A stretch of 64,000 nucleotides of DNA, taken from NCBI GenBank assembly GCA_012064415.1, contig SSNU01000042.1, positions 281,822 to 345,821 of the forward strand. Reading direction: 5' to 3'. Shown piece by piece: positions 22,608 through 33,800 of the stretch; the stretch's first letter is position 1; every line of letters starts with the position of its first letter. The translations under genes were made by a program, and so were the position numbers. A model generated the notes under the pieces. The model did no database searches and was not told where the DNA came from. It worked only from the letters and a program-made list of their open reading frames with translations. The DNA comes from Gyrodactylus bullatarudis. Its lineage: Eukaryota; Platyhelminthes; Monogenea; Gyrodactylidea; Gyrodactylidae.

Positions 22608-23570
22608 TTAGAATAACAAGGGAGCAGGTATGTAGTGTCTATTGCCCTTGCCAAAGTACACTGGATGAGCGTAGTAGCGATGATTCCTCCTCAAACTTCC
22701 AGCAATGTAACCTTGCGTGGACATGTAGTAGGCGGGTAAATATCCAGTCTTGCCATGATGATAAAAGGGATAGTGGCCATAACTGCCGTAGTAGGGTGGA
22801 CTGATGAAGCCAGCATTGACAAAGGGGAACTTGTGGGATTCAGGTAAGGCAGTTGGTGCTTTTATGCTTTTGGTTTCAACAACTGGGACGCTTTCTACGA
22901 CAGCTGGAGCTTTAATACTGCTGCTACTGGTCTCGACAGTCTCTACGACAGCGGGTGCTTTAACACTGCTGCTACTGGTCTCGACAGTCTCTACGACAGC
23001 TGGAGCTTTAACACTGCTGCTACTGGTCTTGACAGTCTCTACGACAGCGGGTGCTTTAACACTGCTGCTACTGGTCTCGACAGTCTCTACGACAGCTGGA
23101 GCCTTAACACTGCTGCTACTGGTCTCGACAGTCTCTACGACAGCTGGATCCTTAACACTGCTGCTACTGGTCTCGACAGTCTCTACGACAGCGGGATTTT
23201 TGATACTAGATGTTTCCACAGATTCCACATGGGCTGGTGTACTGACACTTGCGATACCATCAACAGGACCTAAGCTTACACTAGATTCTGCAACAGTCTG
23301 AACTGTAGGGGCACTAACCGAACTCGATGATGTGACACTTTCGACAACCGGTGCCTTTACACTGCTTGTAGTCTCAGTGACATGAACAGGGGGTGTCTTT
23401 AGATTGCTAGCCTCTTCGTAATGGACGACATCTGGTGAGCCAAGGGTTCCCTTCATGTGAGACGACCTCAGGACTGTCGACGGATGAAACAAGAGGCCAT
23501 GATGAAGGTAGTAGGCCTGTGAACTGATCATTATCATGCCAAAAAGGAGAAGAGCTATGAATGCTTTCAT
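22608..23570 (-). CDS. Secreted cuticle-like protein with 16-residue tandem repeats
   Basis: This intronless 320-residue protein has a signal peptide (MKAFIALLLFGMIMISSQAY). A Val/Ser/Thr/Glu-rich middle contains about six copies of a 16-residue repeat (VKAPAVVETVETSSSS). A Tyr/His/Gly/Pro-rich tail follows (YYGSYGHYPFYHHGK, YLPAYYM), ending RHYIPAPLLF. Hydrophobic APAVV blocks and Tyr/His-rich tails are typical of arthropod cuticular or other extracellular structural proteins; that role is inferred. No chitin-binding RR consensus is visible. The Ser/Thr-rich repeats could be O-glycosylated. A TATAAATA box lies about 55-65 bp upstream of the ATG. Confidence 0.8.
   Translation of the reverse strand: MKAFIALLLFGMIMISSQAYYLHHGLLFHPSTVLRSSHMKGTLGSPDVVHYEEASNLKTPPVHVTETTSSVKAPVVESVTSSSSVSAPTVQTVAESSVSLGPVDGIASVSTPAHVESVETSSIKNPAVVETVETSSSSVKDPAVVETVETSSSSVKAPAVVETVETSSSSVKAPAVVETVKTSSSSVKAPAVVETVETSSSSVKAPAVVETVETSSSSIKAPAVVESVPVVETKSIKAPTALPESHKFPFVNAGFISPPYYGSYGHYPFYHHGKTGYLPAYYMSTQGYIAGSLRRNHRYYAHPVYFGKGNRHYIPAPLLF
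22914..23200 (-). repeat. 48-bp coding tandem repeat, about six copies
   Basis: Units of 48 bp encode one 16-residue block each. Copies differ by few substitutions (for example KAP/KDP and VET/VKT), and neighbours alternate between GCGGGTGCT and GCTGGAGCT variants. That pattern suggests recent unit duplication or gene-conversion-like exchange. Confidence 0.9.
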
Positions 23571-24243
23571 TTTAAGCTGGGAAGCTATGAGAGTTTCTAC
23601 TTTGATTATTCTTCCTCTTCAAAGAGAACTATTTATACTGAATCTTTGTCTTGCACTTTGTGAAACCAATGTATTCTTAGAAAGAGAGATATATACAAGA
23701 GTAAGGGATGAATTAAAGTTAATTAAATTGTGACTATTAGATGTCTTCTAGACATGGGATCAGAGAATGAGTGTAGTTTTTCCCCTTTGATAGCCAGATT
23801 TCATAATAATTAAAAAATCTATGTGTTTCGGAGCCATTAGCTTGGAAAGGGTGTAATTAGATCGCTAATTAAAAAGAAATTTTTTTTCTGTTCCCCTTGT
23901 ATTTCTCCCGGATAGAATTAGCTATCTAAATCTTTCTAACTCTGGAACACTACTCACAGCATTTGATTTTGGCTCTATCAGTCGTGATTAGACCTCTTTT
24001 GAAAATACAACAGACAATTCATCCGATTATGGCATTGAGATTGCTCAAAACACCACGTTAAGTTAATGGTATTTGATATTGTATTAACTAAATTTACATA
24101 GGATTTGGGAATGGGTCTTTGTAAAGATACAAAGTTGTTCCTCAAATAAAAAAAAGAATCATCTTGAATAATAAATTTATGTATCTTTTATTTGAAAAAA
24201 ATATAAACAGGAAGACTTGTTACAGCATGTCTATTAACGATCC
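23571..24243. other. Gap upstream of the repeat protein and downstream of Pax
   Basis: It holds the TATA box of the repeat-protein gene and the 3' flank of the Pax gene. I see no other feature. Confidence 0.4.
23626..23634 (-). promoter_or_regulatory. TATA box of the tandem-repeat protein gene
   Basis: The minus strand reads TATAAATAG about 60 bp before the ATG at 23570, a normal distance for a TATA box plus a short 5' UTR. Confidence 0.6.
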
Positions 24244-27200
24244 CTACCTCTGCTCTGGGATCCACCTGTCCTCATTGGTTCTCTGATAGTTTTCTTGGAA
24301 TTGGTGGTAACTCTCAGACATTTTCTGTTCACACGAGGCAGTGGAGAGCTGTTCAAAGTTACTAGTAGACACACTGGTTATACTCGAGTCGAGATGACTC
24401 ATATCTGAGGAGGAATTCGTTTCTAAAGATCCATTGGACATGTTTAATGTGGGATCTGTGGACGACGTGGTCTGGGCTTCAATGAGGTATGATGTGGCAT
24501 TATGATGAGACGATGGAAATTGTTGGACATGGGGGTCTTGAGCTATGGGGATTGTAATAGGACAGTTGTCGATACTTGTTGACGACTGATTTAGATGGTA
24601 ACTGAGAAAGTTGTATCCCGGTCTGACCGACATCAAATAGGAGTTTATTGGATCTGGATAGAAAGAAAGGGTAATCGATTACATCAAAAAATTCTACTCA
24701 TGATTCATCTCATGAAACTATCAACTATTTTTGGAAAAAAACTCGTTTTTTTTCTGATAGTCAGGAACACGAATAATTGTTGGATAAATAAAAGAAATTC
24801 AATCTGATTAAAACTACGCTATTTTCGGATTTGTAAATTTCCACTTTTTCAACCTTTGAGCTCAAATTTTTATAGAATTCTAAGATTTAAAGAGAATAAA
24901 TGATCAAAATTAGACGAAGAATTCGAATTTGCCCTAAAGAAGGTCACAAAAATTCGTTTTTATTGTGATAAACCAAACCATTTGAATTGTTCGATATCAG
25001 GAAGGAAAATCATTCAAAATCTACGTTTACCCCCGTGAGTTTCAAGATTATTTGATTCTCTTATGGAATTGATACTTGTTTATCCGAATTCTAACAGGTG
25101 TGAGAAGACAATCTCCATCAAGTTAGAGTTCATATGGATATTGTGACTTTGGTTAAAATGTCTAAAAACTCTTTTTCCAAAATGTCAGTATTAGATCTTC
25201 GAAATCGATAGAAATTTTGAGTTCAAACATTGAAAAAGTGGAAATTTGGCGTGTTTTCGAAATTGACAGATCTGAATGAAATGGTGATAGTTTGAATTTA
25301 TAATGATACACAATTGGAGATCAAATAAGACTTACCGATAAGACTTGTATCAATTGAGCCATTGTTTGTTTCCTTGAAAATAGTGAAGGCTTTCATCAAT
25401 AAAGAGGATAGAATGATACAGTAAATTTCAACTCACAAGAATATTCTTTTGTTCATTGGACTCAAGACTATTAACCCTGGTGTTCACCTCTTCTAAAGTT
25501 AAAATAATTTATTTTTTTTAGCAAATCTCAAGGGGTATAACAGGAAATAATAACTTACTATGCTGGAAATCCAAATCCGAATTGTAGATATGCTTCTGAT
25601 ACGTGACATTGTCAATTTTAAAAGTTTTCGATTTCTCTGTATTGTTATTATTCGGTTCAGTTATTGTTTTGTTTAGACTTGATTCATTAGACATCGACAA
25701 GGTTGCCATTGAGGATGCTGACGCAGATGTCGACGTCTGCAGACCGACAACAGCTTCAGGCTCTTGATTATATGATGTTGTTTGTTCTGGCATTTTGCCC
25801 GAGTAAATTATATCATGAAAGTTCATCGCCATGCCCCCGATAAAGTTGTCAGTTGCTAGCTTACTCAATTCAAGAATACTGCTAAATTTTGCATTGGCCT
25901 GCTGGACGCCAGAATGATCTTCTTCTGAACACTAAATAGAAATATTTAAATAACTTGCTAAGAAATTTAAAGCGCCAAACTTGATCTCACATTAGATAAT
26001 GAATTCGTCTGTTCAGTAACAAAGCCTCTATTAGTCTCTGGTATTTCCTGAGAACCTGAATGAAGGGAGACAACGTCTTGAATGCTGTCCTGTTGACAGT
26101 AATTCGATAGTATGTTGTTTATATTTTCCGGCTCAAAGAAGCTGCCATTGCTGGTATTGTAGATGATCGATGGGTTGTGATTCTCATTAATCTGCCGGTT
26201 ATCTCTTGATATGTCAGAGGCCTGTTCGTGAACATAGACTGAAGACTCGGGGAATCCTATTTCATAGATACCTGTTTGACCTGACGTGTTTATCGATGAG
26301 ACGTTACTAGATCCATTTGGTGTCCCATTTAAATAGTTCTCGGGCAATGAATTGGAGTTGATCAGGGTCTGTGAGGTATTGTTGACCGGTTCAAATGCTG
26401 AAATTGACGTAAATAGGAAATTCGGATCGGGAATGTGATCCTCGAGATGTCGATGTTCACTAGCTGGGGAACTTCGACTGTCCCTCGTTTGATTTGGCTG
26501 TAAAATAAATTGTCCTTGCTGAAGTTCTCCAGGGTGTATTTGGGGATAGGCCAGTTCTCCATTTGAGATGTAGATGCCAAGGCTGTTCGAATCCTCCTTG
26601 GGTATCTTGTTGAACTGTTGATATTCAGTTACTATGCCACTGTGTGAATTGAAAGAGTTATTAAGACGCTTCTTCCCTGCTGTCATTACGCTGCTAGCTG
26701 AACTGGGTACTTTGGCTTCGAAAGAATCCAAAGTTGTCCTTTTAATTTCTGATCTGCTGTTAACCTGAGATTCCTATTAATGAGAAAAAACTTAATGAAA
26801 ATGCATTAATCTGATTCGTCAATCAGAAGGGTCACGAAAACAAGTAATGATTAAAATTCATTCATAATGAACCTGAGATTCATAGTAATGAGAATTCAAT
26901 GAAAATGCTTTAATCTGATTTTTCACGAATACAAGTAATAATCAAAATTCATTCATAATCATAAGATTTTTTAAACAAACTTTATTTCTGACTATTCTGT
27001 TAATGCTGGAGACAGAGGGCACGTTATCTTCTGAGCAAATCTTTTCCCTTAAAAGACGATCTCTCATCTCCCATGCAAACATTGTTGGATTCTCCCGTTT
27101 GAAACGGAATATTGCCTCGACAACAAGAGGTGTGGCTACTTTTGGCTTTGACCCTCCAATAACACCAGGTCTAATACTTCCAGTCTCATAATATCGCCCA

Positions 27201-30200
27201 AGAATTTTTGAGACACATCCGTGGGAAACTCGCAATTGTCTACTTATGTCACATGGACGGACATGTTCATTTGCTAGGGCTATAATCTGATGACGAATGG
27301 AATCTGGTAGAGGACGGCCGTTGACAAAGACTCCGCCCAATTGATTTATACCTCCATGACCTATTTTAATTCGACATTATTATATTTATAAATTTTAAAA
27401 GGTAAAACTACTCGAAAGTAGATTACAATAAATAAATAGTTTTCTTATCATCAAGTAGAAGTAAATGCATGTATTAGAAGAAAAACAGGTGTTTTTTACC
27501 AGACTGTGGAATTCCATTTCTTCTTTCAAACCTCATAAAAAAGCTTTTTCTTTTGTTTACTTGTCATATAAACACTGTGTAAAAGGGATACATGGTTTAT
27601 TAAAAACAATAAATACAACTCATTAATAATTCATCTAACCCGGCAATTAGATAAGAATCTAACGTTGAGTCCTTCTTCTGTTAACCATTAAATCTATAGT
27701 GAATACTTATTACGGCACACACGTTTGAGAACAAAAAGTCAACTGAGACGTTCAGTTGTACATACAGACAAATCAAAACCTGTCACTTTGTAAAAAAATA
27801 ATAATAAAGATTTAAAAAGTTAGAATTTTATGTTACACTCCAATAAAGAAAATCAAAGATTCAATTAAACACAATTTCAAAATTTCCCTTTTGGGCATTT
27901 AAACAGGAGAAAATGATCTGATTACTTTGTTATCCTTAGGGTTTCGGGGCTTCATATTTTTTGATAAAATTAACCAAAATGATATCAAGAGATGTCCCAA
28001 ACAGATGCATCACTATAGAATCAACAATCTCTTATGAATCAATGTAAAATTCAATTCCTTGAAACTCAATTCTAAAATTTGCCTATTCTGATAGACTCTT
28101 TTGATACTAATAATATTCATGTTATATATCACACTAGATTCGACTCATTCGATTGGGCCGTGCATAAGAAAAGGACCCCGTAGTTTAGTAATCTACTTTT
28201 AAACCCTGAAAATTGCCAAATTTCACATTACGGATATGATTTCTTGATAAATGGTACGTTTGTTTGATGTCAAAGAAGAAAACGTTCTTTATATATTGTC
28301 TTGTAAATTTTCATAACTTTTCAATGAATTATCGTAGCTGAACAAGTCATGGTTTCTTCGAAAAAATGCTAAGTCAAAGAAAGTTGATTCTTTTTGAAAA
28401 CCTATTTCCCAAGGACATGGATGAAAATTAAGATAACTAAGAGTAGTCATACCTGTAGAATTCAAATATGAAATCGCATCAATTCTAGATTGCAAAAGAA
28501 TTACCGAATTTTGGATCGATAACTCTTGAACAGTGTATCTATAAATGTTCACTTGACTTTTGACTCCTTTTCTCGTTACATAAAATTATTACTGCCACTC
28601 TCTGTAGTAATAGTAATAATTCAAATTCATTTAGATTTTACAAGTCTTGAAGGAGAGATGCGATGATTGACAGATTACCACCCCCCTCCAATTCTCCCAA
28701 CTTGTACCTCTTTGTTGGGAGAACACACACTTCTTTAGCTAGCTAGTTAATTGAATAATGAATTATTTAACTTGATTCTTCTTTGTAGAAAAAAAGTTCC
28801 TAGAGAAAGTTCTCAAGTGTACTCTCAGGGGGATGTACAGAGGAAAAATATTTACACACACACTCAAAAAAACTGATAAAATCTCCACGTACATTATCCA
28901 TGTTGACGGATCAATTGACTCAGTTGACACGTGTCCACCTCACAACACCTCAGTCTCAATCACTCCTCACATTTAAAATTGAATGAATGTCCGTTGTGTT
29001 CTCTTCTTCTTCTTTTTCATTTACAACTCTTTTCAATGAATCATTACATCAATGAAATTTGCATTTTCACTTTTTTCCATTACAATGTTTTAATGGTTCC
29101 ACTCTGGTGCATTCTCAAGTCTTTTTTTACACCTGATGCAAATTTCCAGTTCAATTATAAATTTCTATAGTGTGTATCCCATGTTGGAGATGTTGTCAAA
29201 ATCAGTTATTTTATTCAGTGTGAAAGAACACATCTACTCTAGTAACCAACTATGGTCAATAATAATAGAAAGTTTCTGGTCCATTACCTTTAATAGAATA
29301 ATATATTGTATACTGATTATGATTATATGTATGTATAGTAGATAGATTTTGTCATTAAAAATGGAAAATAGTCCCATCAGTAGGAGGCCTTATTATTTTA
29401 CTGCCCTTGCCTCCCCCTCTTCTCCTCTTAAGTCATCCGGTGGTATCTTGAAAGATTTTCGTTTTTTTTAATGAAATTCGTGTGACGCTTCATTAAACAG
29501 GATAGAGAGAGGGGGTGAATTTTCTTTTCGTATACTCTCGGGGATTTCATCTTTAACAACAGACATGTAGAATAGGCAGAAATGTAGAGAAGAGAAGTAT
29601 GATTTGATATTTTTGAAAGAATTTTTAAATAAGCTGGTAGGCAAGCTGGGGATTGTTATCTAATAATTCTGTGTTCTTATCGAAAAATCAAGATCTCTTT
29701 CTTTCTGCTAGCATTGAGGGAGAGAAAGTCATCGATAGATGGGAGTATCAAGCTGTGTGTGTCTCTATCAGGAGGAACATTTTGAGTTCAACATGGTGGA
29801 TATCGATTTACATTTTGGAAAACAACTACGACTAAACATCAAGGTGGACTCCAAATTCATTGGAGGGATTCAAAGAGATTTCAGGATCTTTTGGAAAATT
29901 TACAAGATTCTGACGGTCATTACCTTGATGAACAATGTTACTGTATCGATTTTTGTAAATCTTGGAGGTTTATATTTCGTATTTTAATTGAATATCAGAC
30001 TATCAGAATGTATTAGAACTATTGCCGAGGTATTTTGGGTATCAAAAATTTCCAAAGAGTTTTTGGTTACCAATTCAAAACGTACACACACATTCGCTGA
30101 TTTAGGAGAAAAATAATTTGAAGGCATTCCATTTTTTCAACTTTTGCTGGTTTCGAAGGAAACGAACGCTATTTTTCAGCATCCACCAGTAGAAACTGAA

Positions 30201-31318
30201 AATAATTACTCTTATTCATTTATTGATTTGAAAAAAATCGTCATCTTTTGAACTGATCTTGGATCATTCTAATTTATCGATTTCCAAGTAGTAAAAATGA
30301 TCGAAAAATAGGCTTTCACACGTAAATGAAGCGGTTTCTAAAATCTCTACGACCTTTTCTGGTCTTCCTTTCTATTGGTGATCTAGAAAAATAACATAAT
30401 TTTGAACCAAGTAGTTCTTCAGGGAGCTGTTCGCATAGATTGACTATAATGTTTGATTTTCTCTGACATCTTGAAATCAACAAAAATTTTCAAGTTTTAA
30501 AATGGCGCCAGCTTAAGATTAAAATGTCATCGAGAATATCTGTAGGAGACCTCTAATGGAAATGTAAATGTCTCAACTCTGATATCAGGGAAACAATAAT
30601 AGAGGGAACTTACTATACCAGGTATTTTACTACTAATAATCAAAAAAGTTTTTTCTCGCATATACAGTTATGTATCTTCATCATACTATAAAGTTTTTGG
30701 CGGAAAAAGGCTTTTGTGTAAAAATAATTTAAAACTGAATAGCTTTAATAATATTAATTGAAAATTTCCCTTATCGTTACACAAAAAGAAACAAATCATT
30801 TTTTCGATAAAAAAAATTAGATCAAGCAGGTTGTGGACTTTAGATGTTACCTTTTAAAATATAAAATTCCAGAGGGCCGTTACTGCCAGTTAGGCTTGAA
30901 TCTAACTGAACTTTACGTTTAGATGAAGCAACTCACTCTTGTTTCTTCCGCTTAGTTTGCCCTTTGAATAGAATCTATTGAAGTAACTAGTCTGACAGGC
31001 GGTCATTGTGGCCAAAACCTTGGCATCAAAGTCATCCGGCGACAAGTAGCCGTTTGTATCCTTAATACTGGCAACATCATCCCCTTCGTAATATCCTCCA
31101 TTTGAATATTTGAATGGGTTGGATTTCTTCCTGTCTAGCTCATTGTAACTTTCATACGAGTTCTCATTACTCGACTCATGATCAAATGATGGCCGACCCC
31201 TTTGGTTGAATTGGTTTTCTTCATCCCTGCCAACATCCAATGTCCATGGGTGATATCCGTTACTTGTTGTTGTCGTTGTTGTTGTCAAGGAGGATTGATG
31301 AAATAATTTTGTTTTCAT
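24244..31318 (-). CDS. Paired-box transcription factor, Pax2/5/8 type
   Basis: Seven exons join in phase: 30937-31318, 26981-27360, 25991-26773, 25559-25931, 25437-25492, 25336-25372 and 24244-24653, giving about 806 residues (exon 3 could instead start at 26764). Exon 2 encodes a full paired domain: [88 protein letters not shown]. Its [13 protein letters not shown] and FAWE.RDRLL favour Pax2/5/8 over Pox neuro and Pax1/9. No homeodomain is seen, and I could not find a clear octapeptide. The long Ser/Asn/Thr/Gln-rich C-terminal half fits a transactivation region. A 127-residue low-complexity N-terminus before the paired domain is much longer than usual for this class. Exon 1 was tied to exon 2 by matching phase (A + GT) and by the SHGG junction. 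Confidence 0.87.
24834..25247. repeat. Inverted-repeat element in a Pax intron
   Basis: Arms at about 24834-24886 and 25195-25247 are imperfect reverse complements (AAATTTCCACTTTTTCAA, then GAGCTCAAATTTTTATAGA). They surround about 310 bp and fill most of a 682-nt intron, while the neighbouring Pax introns are 59-66 nt. A 22-nt block of the left arm recurs exactly, in reverse, at 3445-3466. It is probably a miniature inverted-repeat element. Confidence 0.65.
26766..26960 (-). repeat. Tandem duplication inside a Pax intron, including the splice-acceptor motif
   Basis: 26766-26868 and 26871-26960 are diverged tandem copies. Each contains CTGAGATTC, TAATGAGAA, AATGAAAATGC, AATCTGATT and AAAATTCATTCATAAT. 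On the minus strand both copies present a GAATCTCAG|GTT acceptor-like motif, one real (exon 3) and one a decoy within the intron. Confidence 0.8.
27361..30936 (-). other. First intron of the Pax gene
   Basis: This 3.6-kb intron lies between the N-terminal exon and the paired-domain exon. It contains only short unremarkable ORFs and no recognised nested gene. Regulatory elements are likely in such an intron but cannot be pinned down. Confidence 0.5.
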
Positions 31319-32222
31319 TTATTCCTGTGTTATCTTTTTAAACGATTTTAACTAAAGGAACGATTCTCAGTGTAACAGGGCAGAACGGGTCGTTACACTT
31401 GGATTACCCAAATAATTAATGAAGCGTGTTAACTTCTTGTTCTTGTATAGATTTGAAATATATATTTATTTATAAATATGTAAAAGAGCGTCCACGCGCT
31501 TATTTCTTCTGTTATCAAACATTCTAACCAACTACCTTACACCCCCCTCTCTCTCTCTCTTCACACAAGATCCTTCCTTCGTTTGAGAATGCTAGATAAA
31601 CTTTATTCTTTCTTTCATGCATATATTTGTGAGAATGAATAGTCCCTTTTCATTGGTCAGATACAGAGAGAATATACTTCCGTCAAATGAATACTTTTAC
31701 TACTCAATACTCACACGATGTCAGTCACCCACCCTGTTCACTATCACCAAAAATAAAGAGTTCTATTCAGCTCTATTCTATACTACTTTTATACATATTT
31801 ATACATACATTTGAGCAGAGACTGAACACAATAACATTCTTGGATTTGCACAAGTATATATTTTATTACACAAATGAAAAAAATTGATTGAGAAATTAAA
31901 CTAGAATGATTAGTTGAGAGGTTTGTGAAAGCAGGTTGTCGTGAATATTTTGAGTAAACAGTAGAGTAGGCCAAATTTTTCAACTTTTCCCACCCTTAAT
32001 CTCATTTTATAAAACCATACGTTTTCGGGTTGATTCTGATATTCAGAATCTCGATTGAAAATGGCAATTTTTTGAACACGCGCCAAGATTTTTTCAATGA
32101 ATTTTACTACTAGAAAGGACAAAATTAAGATTTTTGAATAGAAATAGGGCTTTTCACATGTTGAAATTAGGTAGGTTTTCATTTTGATTTTCAAAAATTT
32201 GTTACCCTATTAAACAGGCTTG

Positions 32223-32357
32223 CTAGACTGTGTAAAGCCGTGTCAAAAGCCTCGTTAACGATCCAGAAATTTCTTCAACCGTGACTCTAAACTGATTTCT
32301 TTCAGCAATCAGCTCTTGTACGTAATCCATGCGAGGATGTTGTCCAGAAGGTTTTCC
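32223..32357 (-). pseudogene. Orphan exon-like ORF with QUA1/KH-family flavour
   Basis: After an AG acceptor, the minus strand stays open for 44 codons to TAG at 32223-32225. It includes PRMDYVQELIAERNQF, followed by a Leu-rich segment ending TRLLTRLYTV. The start resembles the QUA1 helix found before STAR/KH domains (D-Y-x-x-E-L-x-x-E-x-x). No matching upstream exon or KH domain is nearby, so it is probably a gene fragment or chance. Confidence is low. Confidence 0.25.
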
Positions 32358-33442
32358 CTAGCCACCAGGAATGATTACCATAAGAATAGCTATTCTTGAA
32401 TAATATCCATCTGACCTCCACGAGTACTTTCAATGAGTAGACTCAAGAGAAGACGAATTGTATGTGCTTGGTTGGTAACTCTCGTAACAGGGAAAGATAA
32501 TTTACATGAGAAAAAGAAAATTTATGACTCTCTAGAGGGGGTTCATTGCCTCTTCCCTTTGAATAAAATTTTTGCTTTTTAAAGAAGAAAAAATGAAAAT
32601 ACCATTTCAACTCAACTTCATGAATTAATGATGGGAGTTTGAGTTTTTTTGTATGAAAAAATATGCTCATTGTTCATTCAGATAAAGGAGGGTATTTTTA
32701 TTATCTAGGGTGGATGGGGTTATATATATTTTGAGTCATTCCTAGTTTCCAACTCTAGCGATCATGGGGAGGAATACGGAATTCGAGTCAAAAACTGTGT
32801 CTAGTTAATTTTTGAATAGTTCGATTCGACTTGTTAAGTATATTACTAAATGCAAGTTTTCATTTTGGCCTTTAACTTGAATTGTAGTTCGTTCGGAAAT
32901 GTGCCAAACTAATAATAATTGAGTAACAAAGGATTGAAAAAAATTTTTAAAAAAAGAGAACATTCATGTTCATCAACACAGAGATGTATTTTTTGATATT
33001 TAAAAAAAATATATATAATAAATCAACTTTTATCCCTGTTTGCGATCGGAAAAATCATTAGAAATCTCTGAAAGCTCATAAAATTTTATTCATCCTATCG
33101 AAAATATGGCAACATTTTTACTAAAAGAGCTCTGATAATTGAATAGTTTTCTTACCAAGAATTTAAAGTTTTATTCACTTGGTTTTTGAGAAAATTAAAA
33201 TCTGGTATTTTTTCCAAATTAGAGGGAATTCTTTAGATCTGAGGACGGATCAGCGCAAAAATTTCATCTTCATTTTATTGCTATCAAAATGCTTAAACTT
33301 GCTTAAATGCTGATAACTTGTGTGGATAGAATTCTATCAACCTGTTTATGAAAATCCCCAAAAATATCGCATTCAAATGCCCTATAATTGGAAAGTATGT
33401 ATATATTCAAAATTCAAAATGTAAAGAGAATATATTAAATCA

Positions 33443-33800
33443 CTAAATGTACATTTCTAAAAGGATCATCAGTAGTGTCACTTTTAAAATGATATCATCT
33501 AAAAAGGTCAATGAATATAATAATTTACAAATTATTATTATGTTGTCATCTCCAGGATATTTATGAAGAATAGAAAAATTCGAAATTGAGGTAGTATGAT
33601 TCTCCTGTTTAAGATGTCTTGTAACCGCTGTGTCTTTCTTCAAATGATCACTCGATCTTGTAGAAAGTTTCCTTATAGTCCGTCCCTATATATGAAGCCC
33701 CACAAGTGCATTGAAATTTGTAAATCAATAGAGTATTTTCTTTAGGTTTAAGTGAATCCTTATGGATCAAACTGAATAATCTTTGGGTTTTAAATACAAT
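33443..33800 (-). mobile_element. Penelope-like element remnant (GIY-YIG endonuclease region)
   Basis: The minus strand reads KDSLKPKENTLLIYKFQC, then TCGASYIG, a one-base frame change, then RTIRKLSTRSSDHLKK and TRHLKQENHTT.SISNFSIL. The order Y-K-F-x-C-x-C..SYIG-x-T-x-R-x-L..R..dH..H....H...F...iL is the GIY-YIG domain that ends Penelope-like retroelement ORFs. The frame change at the GIY-YIG active-site region and the absence of a reverse transcriptase nearby show a dead fragment. Confidence 0.75.

Noticed and set aside
22804..23301. 165-residue plus-strand ORF opposite the tandem-repeat protein
   Set aside because: It is the antisense shadow of the 48-bp repeat. The LLLLVSTVSTTAGALT pattern is just the reverse reading of the repeat.
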